Below are positions 26,914 to 35,614 of a stretch of DNA of 64,000 nucleotides, one piece after another (the first letter of the stretch is position 1; each line of letters begins with the position of its first letter). The stretch is from G020354785 sp964534745. Lineage in GTDB: Bacteria > Bacteroidota > Bacteroidia > Bacteroidales > UBA10428. The position numbers and the translations under genes were made by a program. The notes under the pieces are model-generated. The model was not told the DNA's origin and ran no database searches. It was given only the letters and a program-made list of their open reading frames with translations. The stretch is from the NCBI GenBank assembly GCA_964534745.1, contig CAZHQW010000004.1:1-64000 (forward strand), read 5' to 3'.

Positions 26914-26938
26914 GCTGAAATTATTGGGTATTATTTTA

Positions 26939-28039
26939 TTATCTGAAGCTTATTCCAAGGCCTGCAGTGACATTTGAATAATTTGCATATGTGTAATCAC
27001 CATGAATCGTTAATACACCGAGCTTCAGGCGCACGCCGACATTTATCCTTGGCTTTGTCGGCTTGCCGTCGTTGTTTTCAATTTCAACGCTTACAGGATC
27101 CTTTGCAACACTGTTATCAGTGACAGCCACTGTTGAAGGAGGTATATATTCGGGCACAGGATAGTTACCTGTAAGTGCCAGTTCAGTTTTAGTGTTCACA
27201 ATTCCCAGTCCGCCATAGAAGCAAATAACCGGCAGGTTAGCCGATACCAGGGCGTTTATTGTAAAGCTCTTAACCGTGAGGTCAAGGCTCTGATCATCAA
27301 AGGATACTGCAGCCGTAGTCTGGTCAAATCCCGCAGTGTTGTTAATATTATCTGGAGTAACGGTCAGATTGAAACTTGAACTGAATTTTGTATATCCGGC
27401 CATTAATGAGATGTCCAAGAAGGGAATCTTGTCAACAGCAGGTATCCACTGGCTTATGCTATGCTTCCCTCCTATCCCCCATAATCCGAGTTTACCGTAA
27501 TTGCCCAGTTCCACGTTGGGGAAAAACCTGAAATTAAATTCCGTGCCCTTGATTAGACCTAATCCTATCTGAGCCATGGGGCTGAGCATTAGTCCCACTC
27601 CCGTTCCCTGGGGAGTACGCAGGGATGCTACCTCGTAATTCTGAACATAATATGCCAGTTCGGGCCCCGATGTGGTTTCACCTGCAACAGTAGGTGCAAC
27701 AGTTGTTCCCGATGGCATATGCACATTATCAGATAATGTAAGTTCAGCCAAATCAAATGTTTTTGCTTCTTCAGGAATAAAAGAAATATTCGTTGTCAGC
27801 GTTAAATCAAAACCTAACGGTTTATGAGGCTTGGCAGTGTTATACCACCCGCCAGAGAGGCTTGTTCCCAGAGCATTAGCCCAGGGTGTAATATATGCTT
27901 CAAGTAAGGTCCCCGCATCTGTCACTCCGCCAGCAAAAAACTCACCTACAGTCTTAATCTGTGCAGATAGGGATACTGTAATACTTAATAATATTACAAT
28001 TAAGAAACAATTCTTGCCTGATAATTTTACCCTTTTCAT
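26939..28039 (-). CDS. outer-membrane protein, DUF6588-like
   Basis: 366 aa. Signal peptide 1-26 (positive start, hydrophobic core, SLSAQ). The mature protein is Gly/Thr/Phe-rich with many beta strands, and the motif GVGLMLSPMAQIGLGLIKGTEFNFRF is typical of the Bacteroidota-specific DUF6588 barrel family. C-terminal GLGISFR ends on an aromatic strand. The N-terminal segment (FFAGGVTDAGTLLEAYITPWANALG) is a helix-forming region also seen in this family. Function is unknown; it is presumably an outer-membrane porin or structural protein. It is monocistronic with a strong terminator. Confidence 0.72.
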   Translation of the reverse strand: MKRVKLSGKNCFLIVILLSITVSLSAQIKTVGEFFAGGVTDAGTLLEAYITPWANALGTSLSGGWYNTAKPHKPLGFDLTLTTNISFIPEEAKTFDLAELTLSDNVHMPSGTTVAPTVAGETTSGPELAYYVQNYEVASLRTPQGTGVGLMLSPMAQIGLGLIKGTEFNFRFFPNVELGNYGKLGLWGIGGKHSISQWIPAVDKIPFLDISLMAGYTKFSSSFNLTVTPDNINNTAGFDQTTAAVSFDDQSLDLTVKSFTINALVSANLPVICFYGGLGIVNTKTELALTGNYPVPEYIPPSTVAVTDNSVAKDPVSVEIENNDGKPTKPRINVGVRLKLGVLTIHGDYTYANYSNVTAGLGISFR

Positions 28040-28249
28040 AGTTTATTGATTTGGTTAGTAATTGTCAAAATTTTTAATTTTATAATACAAATTACAAAAA
28101 TTAATTCTTAATTAACATTTCCTGATACGTAATTATTATATCAAAGTTATAAACATGAGTAATAATCTGCTAATTATCAGCACTTATATTGACAGCGATG
28201 TAACTTAAATAAAAACAGGATAAATCTTTTTATAAAATAAATAAGATAC

Positions 28250-28257
28250 TATATTTG
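28250..28257 (+). promoter_or_regulatory. TAnnTTTG promoter box for tRNA-Lys
   Basis: TATATTTG, 18 bp upstream of the mature tRNA 5' end, a consensus Bacteroidota -7 element. Confidence 0.65.
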
Positions 28258-28275
28258 CAACGCTTTTAAAAAGCC

Positions 28276-28348
28276 GATTCTGTAGCTCAGCAGGTAGAGC
28301 ACATCCCTTTTAAGGATGGGGTCCTGGGTTCGACTCCCAGCAGGATCA
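28276..28348 (+). tRNA. tRNA-Lys (anticodon UUU)
   Basis: A full cloverleaf can be drawn. Acceptor GATTCTG (28276-28282) pairs with CAGGATC (28341-28347), with one G-U. D arm GCTC/GAGC. Anticodon stem CATCC/GGATG around loop CTTTTAA with TTT at 28309-28311. Variable loop five bases. T arm CTGGG/CCCAG with loop TTCGACT. Discriminator A at 28348. The CCA tail is not encoded (ACA follows). Confidence 0.95.
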
Positions 28349-28354
28349 CAAAAG

Positions 28355-28404
28355 GGGGACAGCGCCCTGGGGACTGTACCCGAATGGGGGCTGTCCCCTT
28401 TTTT
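28355..28404 (+). terminator. terminator of tRNA-Lys, part of a repeated G-rich hairpin set
   Basis: GGGGACAGC (28355-28363) pairs with GCTGTCCCC (28390-28398), followed by six T. A partial copy of the 3' arm with a T-run follows at once (28405-28422). A third copy (28469-28486) lies inside the signal-peptide codons of the GH43 gene. Confidence 0.7.
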
Positions 28405-28452
28405 GGGGGCTGTCTCTTTTTTTTATTATATTGCGTCAAAACTGGTATTGTA

Positions 28453-30033
28453 ATGTTATTGAAAATATGGGCGCTGTCCCTCTTTTTACTTCTGCTGGCA
28501 TGTGTTCAGCCATTTGCCCAGAACTGGATTCCTGACCTCGGAAACGGTAAATATAAGAACCCCGTGATCTATGCAGATTATTCCGATCCTGATGTCATCA
28601 TGGCAGATAACAGTTTCTATATGGTGGCATCAAGCTTTAACTGTATGCCAGGCATACCGGTACTGAAATCAGGGGACCTGGTGAACTGGACAATAATAGG
28701 CCATGTTTATGACAGCCTTCCGTTCGAAAAATACAACAAATCCGCACACGGCCAGGGTTCATGGGCCCCGTCAGTACGTTACCACAACGGGTTTTTCTAT
28801 GTGTATTTCTGTACCCCTCATGAGGGCCTTTTTATGGCCAAAGCAAAAGATCCCGCGGGCCCCTGGGAACTGAACCATATTGTTGATGTTGAGATGTGGG
28901 AGGATCCCTGTCCCTTATGGGACGATGACAGCAGCGCCTATATTGTCAGGAGCAAGCTGGGAGGTGATATCCTGTATCTGCACCGCATGAGCGAAGACGG
29001 AATGAAGCTGCTGGATAACGGCACCGTAATATTCCATAATGAAGATGAGCATCCTATAATTGAAGGTCCCAAATTCCTGAAAAGAGAAGGCTATTATTAT
29101 ATTTTTGCACCTGCGGGGGGAGTTAGGCAGGGATGGCAGACCGTATTGCGATCTGAAAATATTTACGGGCCCTATGAGTCAAAAGTGGTTTTGCATAAGG
29201 GCAGCACCAACATCAACGGACCCCACCAGGGAGGTATTGTCAGCACAAAATCCGGTGAGTGGTGGTTTCTGCATTTTCAGGACATGAGAGCCTATGGCCG
29301 CATTGTCCATTTGCAGCCTGTAAGGTGGGAAGACGGCTGGCCCCTCATGGGTGTTGATATTGACGGTGACAGCATAGGTGAACCTGTTTCAGAATACACC
29401 AAGCCTCTTACAGACCGCCAGTACGAAATTGCAGTGCCCCTGACAACAGATGAATTTAATGCCGGCGCACCCGGACTGCAATGGCAATGGCATGCCAATC
29501 CCAGCAAGAGCTGGTACTCCATGTCGGATAATCCGGGCTGTCTCAGGCTTTATGCCGTGCAAAACTTATCACAGGAGGGCAACCTTTGGTTTGCGCCAAA
29601 CCTGCTGCTGCAAAAGTTTCCCGCCCCTACCTTTGAGGTTACTGCAAGGATTATCTTCAATCCCGGCAGCCATCGTGAAAAAGGAGGAATTGCAATAATG
29701 GGGAAGGAATGGGCCTTTATTGCCCTTGAAAAAGCGGAACACGGCATGCAGCTCGTAATGTACAGGGGCGAGTATAACAGGCATAATAACATCTCACAGA
29801 AAATGGATTCCATAGACATACAGAATAATAGCTGCTACCTGAAGATTAAGGTCGACACAAATGCCCTTTGTACATTCTTATACAGTCAGGATAACATTAA
29901 CTTCACCCCTCTGGGAAAGGAATTCCCTGCCAGTGAGGGAATATGGATTGGTGCCAAAATAGGATTGTTCTGCATAAATCCCAATATCACTGAAAGCAAA
30001 GGATATGCCGATTTCGACTGGTTCAGGTTTGAA
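28453..30033 (+). CDS. glycoside hydrolase family 43, beta-xylosidase/arabinofuranosidase type
   Basis: 527 aa from the ATG at 28453. An upstream in-frame ATG at 28384 falls in the tRNA terminator and would spoil the signal peptide, so I reject it. Signal peptide 1-23 ends with PFAQ. The five-bladed propeller domain covers about 34-330 with the GH43 acidic triad: base D45 in YSDPDV, D151 in WEDPCPLWDD, and acid E204 in IIEGPKF. A C-terminal beta-sandwich (about 345-525) is the concanavalin-like domain common after GH43 in xylosidases. It removes xylose or arabinose from plant glycans, in the periplasm or at the cell surface. No SusC/SusD pair is nearby, so it is not in a classical utilisation locus. 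The stop codon is at 30034-30036. Confidence 0.88.
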
Positions 30034-30117
30034 TAATAATACTCCACTGCAATATTATATTTTACTTTTTTTATTACTTTTAGCCCTTTTAAAATTTACA
30101 TTAATTCCCTGGACATA

Positions 30118-32274
30118 ATGACTTCACATATCACCAAAAAAATGACAGGCATCATTTGCCTTGCACTTTTTCTTAATGCCTGGAATGTAAAAGGACAAAC
30201 CTATTATTTGCATCACAATACTCCTTTCAAATATATGGCAGCTATGGAAGAGCCTGATTCCAACTGGTATATGCCCGGTTTTGACGACTCTTCATGGCCC
30301 CAGGATACGGGCCTGGTCGGATTCGGATATGATAACCAGGATGTAACCATTGATAACAGCGCCGCCTCCCTTTACCTGAGATACAGGTTCAATGTTACAG
30401 ACAAATCCAGGGTTGAGGAAATTAACATCTCCTGTAACTATGACGACGGCTACGTGGCATACCTTAACGGGAAAAAAGTAATAAGCGTTAATGTAAGCGA
30501 TACTGTTGATGCTCCTGCCTACAACGATGTTACAGTAAGGTCACATGAACAGGAATTCCAGCAATTCCCCGTACTGGGCTATTATTTTAACCAGCCCCGG
30601 CTCGATTCGCTCCTCGTGGACGGACAGAACACCTTTGCCGTACATGTGCTTAATGATACCATAGGCGGTTCGGACCTTTTTTTCATGACTTATATGTATA
30701 ACATCACAGGCATATACTTTAACCTATACAGCAATGCCTTCAGATACAAAAGGCAGGTCAGCCTCGATTCGACCCTGTTCCCTATAGTTATCATAAATAC
30801 AGATGAATTTGGTTTACCTTATAAGAACATAAGAAGAAAAGCATATATGGATATTATTGATAACGGGCCCGGCAAGTACAATAAGCCCTCCGACACGGCC
30901 AATGTGTATTCGGGGGATGTATCAATTGAAGTAAGGGGTGAATCGTCAGCCGAATTCCAGAAACGTTCATACAGGTTCGAAACCATTATCTCTATAGATA
31001 CGCTGGAAATAGATACTAATGTAGTGCTTCTGGGTATGCCTGCGGATGATGACTGGATATTGCTGGGGCCTTTTCATGACAAGGCACAGTTCCGTAACAG
31101 CATGATTTTCGATCTCGGCCGCAGGCTCGGCAGTTACCAGGTGCGCAGCAAATACTGCGAATTGATTATGAACGGTGAGTTTGTCGGTCTCTATTGCCTG
31201 TGCGAAAATATAAAAAGGCATCCGCAAAGGGTTAATATTGCAAGGCTTCGTGAAACGGAGATCTCGGGCATAGATGTGACGGGAGGTTATATAATGAGAC
31301 TGGACAAAGACTATAGCGGTGTGCAGATAGTATACCCCAAGGCAGATAATATACAGCCCGAGCAAACTGAATATATCTATTCATTCCTGGATACGTTTGC
31401 GGCCGTTCTTTACAGCAACTATTTTACAGATCCCGACTCGGGAATCAGGAAATATATGAGCGACACATCCCTGGTGGATTACCTGGTGATGAATGAGATT
31501 ACCAAGAATGCCGACGCATACCTGTTCAGCACATACTTTTATAAGGACAGGGCCGATATAGACAACAGGATAAAATTCGGCCCCCTGTGGGACTATGACC
31601 TGGCTTTCGGAAATACAACATTCCAGGAAGGTAATTTAACATACGGATGGCAGTTTGATTTCAATAACCGCCTGCCTGTGACCCGTATTCTTCAGGATGT
31701 TGCCGTTGTAGATCTGTTCAGGGACCGCTGGCATGAACTGAGGCAGGGCATGCTGCATACCGACTCGATTTTTGCACTTATTGACTCCATTGTAGACTAT
31801 ATACATGAGCCTGTCCAGCGTAATTATGAAGTATGGCCGGTCATAGACAAACCCTTGTTTTTTCCTAACTATGTATCAGAAACCTATGAAGAAGAAATAC
31901 TTAATATCAAAAACTGGCTTACCGACCGACTGCAGTGGATAGACGAGAATATTGACGATTTGTATTATCCTGTGGATATTTATAGCAGTTCAAACAATAA
32001 AGCAGCGGCAGAATATATGGGGTTTGAGGCATATCCAAATCCCTTCTCCGGTGAATTATCACTTTGCTTTAATAGTTCATACTCGGGTGATCTGAAAATC
32101 CAGTTCCGCAATCTTCTCGGGCAGATGAATCTCGAAATTATCACACCCATAACACAGGGTTACAGGGAAATAAAACTTGATAGCCGTATCGCGGATATAC
32201 CTCCGGGAGTATATATAATAAGCGTCACATTGAACTCCAGGATAATCGGCATAAAGAAACTTTTAAAGAAATAA
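30118..32274 (+). CDS. CotH-kinase-family protein secreted by the type IX system
   Basis: 718 aa. Signal peptide 1-28 (ends VKGQ). An N-terminal jelly-roll-like domain (about 30-195) resembles carbohydrate-binding modules. The CotH domain runs from about 215 to 610, with VSIEVRGESSAEFQKRSY, FRNSMIFDLGRR, GEFVGLYCLCENIKR and the metal/ATP-site-like GPLWDYDLAFGN. The C-terminal T9SS sorting domain (about 637-718, starting FEAYPNPFSGELSL, ending GIKKLLKK) shows secretion or surface anchoring. CotH proteins of spore formers are atypical kinases that phosphorylate coat proteins; the role of secreted bacterial homologues is not established. It lies 82 bp after the GH43 gene, same strand. Confidence 0.88.
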   Translation: MTSHITKKMTGIICLALFLNAWNVKGQTYYLHHNTPFKYMAAMEEPDSNWYMPGFDDSSWPQDTGLVGFGYDNQDVTIDNSAASLYLRYRFNVTDKSRVEEINISCNYDDGYVAYLNGKKVISVNVSDTVDAPAYNDVTVRSHEQEFQQFPVLGYYFNQPRLDSLLVDGQNTFAVHVLNDTIGGSDLFFMTYMYNITGIYFNLYSNAFRYKRQVSLDSTLFPIVIINTDEFGLPYKNIRRKAYMDIIDNGPGKYNKPSDTANVYSGDVSIEVRGESSAEFQKRSYRFETIISIDTLEIDTNVVLLGMPADDDWILLGPFHDKAQFRNSMIFDLGRRLGSYQVRSKYCELIMNGEFVGLYCLCENIKRHPQRVNIARLRETEISGIDVTGGYIMRLDKDYSGVQIVYPKADNIQPEQTEYIYSFLDTFAAVLYSNYFTDPDSGIRKYMSDTSLVDYLVMNEITKNADAYLFSTYFYKDRADIDNRIKFGPLWDYDLAFGNTTFQEGNLTYGWQFDFNNRLPVTRILQDVAVVDLFRDRWHELRQGMLHTDSIFALIDSIVDYIHEPVQRNYEVWPVIDKPLFFPNYVSETYEEEILNIKNWLTDRLQWIDENIDDLYYPVDIYSSSNNKAAAEYMGFEAYPNPFSGELSLCFNSSYSGDLKIQFRNLLGQMNLEIITPITQGYREIKLDSRIADIPPGVYIISVTLNSRIIGIKKLLKK

Positions 32275-32293
32275 ATTATTCAGTCCGTATAAT

Positions 32294-32329
32294 ACATCCG
32301 AAGTCCGATTTTCGGCTTCAGGCGGATGT
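32294..32329 (+). terminator. possible terminator after the CotH gene
   Basis: ACATCCG (32294-32300) pairs with CGGATGT (32323-32329), with an inner CCGA/TCGG stem. The T-tract after it is weak. Confidence 0.4.
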
Positions 32330-32369
32330 TTAAGTTATTCCTGCCGGTGATAAACAATACTGTAATAAA

Positions 32370-32381
32370 TGATGTAAATCA
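32370..32381. promoter_or_regulatory. Crp/Fnr-type site 1 (TGAT-N4-ATCA)
   Basis: TGATGTAAATCA, extended to A..T on both sides (14-bp dyad). About 23 bp upstream of site 2 and about 100 bp before the small ORF. Confidence 0.45.
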
Positions 32382-32392
32382 TACTGGTCTGA

Positions 32393-32404
32393 TGATGTAT
32401 ATCA
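32393..32404. promoter_or_regulatory. Crp/Fnr-type site 2 (TGAT-N4-ATCA)
   Basis: TGATGTATATCA followed by CC, matching the right half of the perfect palindrome at 34373-34398. It lies just upstream of a possible promoter (TTG at 32416 and TATTCTTTG at 32446), a placement suited to activation. Confidence 0.5.
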
Positions 32405-32472
32405 CCCTTTAATACTTGACTTCTAGGTGTTTTTTATAGTAGTTTTATTCTTTGAAAACAAACTGCACTACT

Positions 32473-32691
32473 ATGGAATCAATCGTTCAAACCCCAGCTC
32501 AGAAGCTTAAAAAAAACAAATGCTTTTCAGGAGACGAACTGGAAAGTTTGGGAATATTTCCGACAAACCTGCAGTGCTTCACTTTTTACCATTATGTGCT
32601 GTATCAGAAAGAGAACAAAAGAATAATTCTTAAACCTCTGCCCCACAATCTGTTCAAGGTAATCAGAGTATATGATTTTATAAGCGCCTGA
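32473..32691 (+). CDS. small protein of unknown function, 72 aa
   Basis: 72 aa from the ATG at 32473 (a TTG seven codons earlier is possible). No domain recognised. The N-terminal 25 residues are basic (KLKKNK), the middle has CFTFYHYVLYQKENKRI, and the tail is basic with KVIRVYDFISA. Cys and aromatic residues are frequent for its size. Two TGAT-N4-ATCA sites sit upstream, so it may be a member of the regulon of the nearby Crp/Fnr protein. It could be a small regulator or effector. Coding status rests on length, start position and promoter context only. Confidence 0.45.
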   Translation: MESIVQTPAQKLKKNKCFSGDELESLGIFPTNLQCFTFYHYVLYQKENKRIILKPLPHNLFKVIRVYDFISA

Positions 32692-32748
32692 TACTTTTCA
32701 CACAAGCTCTCATTTATTTTATTCATTTAAAGCATATCTTTGCTTTAT

Positions 32749-33207
32749 ATGAATAAAAAGTCCAACAGGTACCTGAGAATATACCAGCAAATCAAAAAAA
32801 TCTTCAAGAACACGGATGATTTAACAGCCCGCATGGCAACAATAAATGCCCTGCTGTATCACAAGATGCCCGGCTTCTTCTGGGCAGGTTTTTATTTGCT
32901 AAAAGAAGGAAGGCTGGTCGCAGGTCCTTACCAGGGTCCCCTGGCATGCACAGAGCTTGAAAAAAATAAGGGTGTGTGCTGGGCTGCAATTAATTCGGGA
33001 AAAACAATCATAGTGCCGGATGTAAACAAATTTGAGGGACATATTGCATGCAGCAGGCTTTCAAATTCCGAAATTGCTGTCCCTGTAAAAAATATGATTA
33101 ATGAAGTGAAAGGAGTACTCGATATTGACAGTAAAAAGTTAAACAACTTTGACGGTACTGATTCTATAGAGCTGGAAAAGATTGTTGGTCTGCTTTATAA
33201 TGTTTAG
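32749..33207 (+). CDS. msrC: free methionine-(R)-sulfoxide reductase (GAF domain, MsrC type)
   Basis: 152 aa from the ATG at 32749; the TTG three codons earlier is less likely. A single GAF domain with the three cysteines typical of fRMsr: C67 in QGPLAC, C77 in KGVCW, and C101 in HIACSR. Also typical are FFWAGFYLL and the C-terminal GVLDIDS. The enzyme reduces free methionine-R-sulfoxide using thioredoxin and protects against oxidants. Full length for the family. It lies beside a regulatory cluster and could respond to oxidative conditions. It is convergent with the response regulator at 33230. Confidence 0.85.
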   Translation: MNKKSNRYLRIYQQIKKIFKNTDDLTARMATINALLYHKMPGFFWAGFYLLKEGRLVAGPYQGPLACTELEKNKGVCWAAINSGKTIIVPDVNKFEGHIACSRLSNSEIAVPVKNMINEVKGVLDIDSKKLNNFDGTDSIELEKIVGLLYNV

Positions 33208-33229
33208 ATAATACAGGCGGATGCTCCAA

Positions 33230-33601
33230 TCACTTTTTGATAAAAGCTTCAAGCATATTCATAATCTTCTGCACTGAGTATGGCTTGGTCAGCAACTGAT
33301 CAAAACCCACGTCTTTATAATTATCGAAGAATATCTTTGGATTATGTGCCGTGAGCGCCACAATAGGTATGTTATTTTTGGGAGGTACCATCATTCGCCT
33401 TATATGCCTCGTTGCTTCAATACCATTCATCACAGGCATTTCGATATCCATCAGTATCAGGTTAATATCATCATTTGTCATCAGTGACTCGATAGCTATC
33501 TTGCCATTCTCAGCTTCGAGATGTTCGTGGCCCAGATCCTCAACTATTTCTGATAACAATAACCTGTTTGTAAAAATATCGTCCGTTATTAGGATTTTCA
33601 T
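33230..33601 (-). CDS. single-domain response regulator (CheY-like)
   Basis: 123 aa REC domain only. Acidic pocket D7-D8, phospho-acceptor D52 in LILMDIEMP, the threonine in VALTAH, and K at LTKPYS. No output domain, so it probably acts by protein contact or as a phosphate relay. REC domains with the DIEMPVMNGIEAT motif are typical partners of hybrid kinases; the hybrid kinase at 37926 is the nearest candidate. It lies 26 bp downstream of the Crp/Fnr gene, same strand. Confidence 0.9.
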   Translation of the reverse strand: MKILITDDIFTNRLLLSEIVEDLGHEHLEAENGKIAIESLMTNDDINLILMDIEMPVMNGIEATRHIRRMMVPPKNNIPIVALTAHNPKIFFDNYKDVGFDQLLTKPYSVQKIMNMLEAFIKK

Positions 33602-33627
33602 TTTTTGCCAGTATTAATTATTAATAT

Positions 33628-34305
33628 TCAGCCCAACTGACTGAGGGTTTTGATTATATTTATACTGTTTATTGTAACCCTGGCACCCTCCAGATTTATT
33701 ATCTTATCATGTTTAAACTCAGCCAGGGTCCTTATAAAGCTCTCCTTGGTCGTACCCGCCAGTTCTGCAAGTTCCTTCCTGGTAAAAGGGAATTCGAATT
33801 CATCGCTTTTATACAGTATTTCCGAGAAATACAATATGACATCTGCAATACGGCCAGGCAGCTGTTTATGGGACTGACTCATTAGCCTTTCAAAGATGAA
33901 CAGTCCGTCATTACTGATAAGGCTTATGATCTTTAGTGTAAACTCCCCGTTAGTCTTAAGTACCTTATTAAAAACATCGATATCAATAAAACATATTTCC
34001 GACGGATGAATTGCTGAAGCCGAATACTGGTGCATATCTCCACCGTAAATGGACATAAGCCCCAGAAAATCGTCAGGCATAGCTATTCTCAGAATTATAT
34101 ACTTGTTGTTCCTTCCTTCCTTGAATATTTTAATCAGTCCGGACTTAACAAACATTATGTGGGATGTGCGGGTATTCTGCCTGAATATAACTTCCTTTTT
34201 ATCATATTTCACAACATTGCTATGTTGCAAAATTTCTTCAACCTCTTCCTCACCGAGACAACTGCTAAACGGTATTACATAACCTTTATCACTAATTACG
34301 ACCAT
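33628..34305 (-). CDS. Crp/Fnr-family transcriptional regulator
   Basis: 225 aa. N-terminal cyclic-nucleotide-binding-like beta-roll (about 20-140, with VIFRQNTRTSHIMFVKSGLIKIF and ISIDV-like region), then dimer helix and C-terminal winged HTH (about 150-222) with the recognition segment FTRKELAELAGTTKESFIRTLAEFKHD. No FNR-type N-terminal cysteine cluster: only one cysteine lies near the start and one further on, so an Fe-S sensor is unlikely. cAMP-binding residues are not evident, so the ligand is unknown. A perfect palindrome with TGAT-N4-ATCA lies 68 bp upstream, suggesting autoregulation. The recognition helix residues E..xxR (KESFIR) fit binding to TGA half-sites. Confidence 0.9.
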   Translation of the reverse strand: MVVISDKGYVIPFSSCLGEEEVEEILQHSNVVKYDKKEVIFRQNTRTSHIMFVKSGLIKIFKEGRNNKYIILRIAMPDDFLGLMSIYGGDMHQYSASAIHPSEICFIDIDVFNKVLKTNGEFTLKIISLISNDGLFIFERLMSQSHKQLPGRIADVILYFSEILYKSDEFEFPFTRKELAELAGTTKESFIRTLAEFKHDKIINLEGARVTINSINIIKTLSQLG

Positions 34306-34372
34306 AATGATATATCTAATAACTTTAAATAAATATAATAAAAATTGTTGACTGATTAAAATATTTAATTAA

Positions 34373-34398
34373 AAAAAGGTGATATATATCACCTTTTT
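34373..34398. promoter_or_regulatory. 26-bp perfect palindrome, candidate Crp/Fnr operator
   Basis: Thirteen bases mirrored exactly; the core is GGTGATAT-ATATCACC, which contains TGAT-N4-ATCA. It lies in the divergent spacer between the Crp/Fnr gene and the response regulator at 34561. Its A and T runs also make it look like a bidirectional terminator hairpin, but its upstream place for both genes favours an operator. Confidence 0.55.
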
Positions 34399-34560
34399 CA
34401 GTGCATTCCCCTGTATTGAGCCAGAATATGGCTAAGGGGCCAGATTATTTGCCAATATTTACTATGGCTTTGCCAATTATATAATATTTTTATATGTATT
34501 TGGTTTTATATATTAAATTTTTTATAACTTTAATATAACATAATTGAGGGGCTGAAAGTA

Positions 34561-34944
34561 ATGAAACTTAAGAAAGATAATTATTTACTTATTGTTGATG
34601 ATTCCACTACCAATGTAGTTTTACTGGAAGCTGTCTTTGACGAGAAGGGATATAAGATTGAAACCGCCTTTAGCGCAAAAGAGGCTTTCGGAATAATCGA
34701 AAAACAAACTCCCGACCTTATTTTACTGGATTTGTTAATGCCAAAGATAAACGGATTTGATTTTCTCAGGCAGCTAAGGAGGAAGAAAGCTACAAGGGAC
34801 ACTCCTGTTATTGTAATTTCAGCTGCAACTGACGAAGAGAATGTCCACAGAATAATGGAAATGGGAGCAGTTGATTTCATTAAAAAGCCTATTGATCTTG
34901 ACTATCTGGTAGAGAAGGTTGAATCTGTCTTAATCAAGAAGTGA
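34561..34944 (+). CDS. single-domain response regulator
   Basis: 127 aa REC domain. D13-D14 in VDDS, acceptor D57 in DLILLDLLMPKING, serine in VVISAAT, lysine in FIKKPID. No effector domain. The first of a plus-strand run of signalling genes (34561-39482), although the gaps to the next ones (138 and 157 bp) are large, so separate promoters are possible. The divergent palindrome upstream could control it. Confidence 0.9.
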   Translation: MKLKKDNYLLIVDDSTTNVVLLEAVFDEKGYKIETAFSAKEAFGIIEKQTPDLILLDLLMPKINGFDFLRQLRRKKATRDTPVIVISAATDEENVHRIMEMGAVDFIKKPIDLDYLVEKVESVLIKK

Positions 34945-35082
34945 TTGATAGCCCCTATATCAGCTGTTAATATTAATATTCCTTTCATCCCCGCATAATT
35001 GAATTTAATCATTACCTTTGGTTAGTTCCCCTAATAAAAACAACTATACCCAGCGAATTTCGTTATATATTAATAACAAATT

Positions 35083-35457
35083 ATGGGCAAAATGAAAAGG
35101 GTCTTAATAGTTGATGACAACATGATGATGCGCAGGCTTATCAGAAATGTCTTCAGAAATGAGAGATTTGATATTATGGAGGCAAAGAACGGAATGGAGG
35201 GCCTTCATCTTGCCAACCAGAACTCCTTTGACGTTGTAATAACCGATATAGTTATGCCTGAAATGGAAGGTATTCAGTTCATAATTGAACTGAGAAAGAT
35301 TGCACCCCGAATAAAAATAGTGGCAATATCAGGAGGCAGGCCCTACTATCTTTATGTGGCTAAAAAGCTCGGAATAGAAGCCATATTTACGAAACCCCTG
35401 AATCATCTTGAATTCGTAAATACAGTGAAAAAGATTGCATACAACCACCAGTCATAA
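35083..35457 (+). CDS. single-domain response regulator
   Basis: 124 aa REC domain. D11-D12 pair, acceptor D55 in VVITDIVMPEMEG, serine in VAISGGRP, lysine in FTKPLN. The SGGRPYYLY stretch around helix 4 is unlike the neighbouring REC at 34561, so partners should differ. It is followed by a hairpin terminator at 35483-35519. Confidence 0.9.
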   Translation: MGKMKRVLIVDDNMMMRRLIRNVFRNERFDIMEAKNGMEGLHLANQNSFDVVITDIVMPEMEGIQFIIELRKIAPRIKIVAISGGRPYYLYVAKKLGIEAIFTKPLNHLEFVNTVKKIAYNHQS

Positions 35458-35482
35458 TTCCACAAAAAATCATATTGTTAAT

Positions 35483-35519
35483 ACAAGCTTCCAAGGTTTA
35501 ATAAAAAACCGCAGCTTGT
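35483..35519 (+). terminator. probable terminator
   Basis: ACAAGCT (35483-35489) pairs with AGCTTGT (35513-35519), with an inner GGTTT/AAACC stem. A T-rich stretch follows. It separates the response regulator from the PAS/GAF gene. Confidence 0.45.
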
Positions 35520-35614
35520 TCAATAAAGTTTTATTAAAAATATTATTTTAAAGAAATATTAATTATTTTTAGATATAGTCTTTCTGTATTTAAAAGTTAT
35601 TTAATATTGTCCTC

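Noticed and set aside
28276..28348. tRNA-Lys as attachment site of an integrated element
   Set aside because: No integrase and no repeat of the tRNA 3' end elsewhere in the window; neighbours have normal composition.
28384..28452. Upstream in-frame extension of the GH43 gene
   Set aside because: It falls within the tRNA terminator hairpins and would bury the clear signal peptide starting at 28453.
34373..34398. Palindrome as a terminator
   Set aside because: It has the right shape, but it lies upstream of both divergent genes with no gene ending near it; an operator role fits better.
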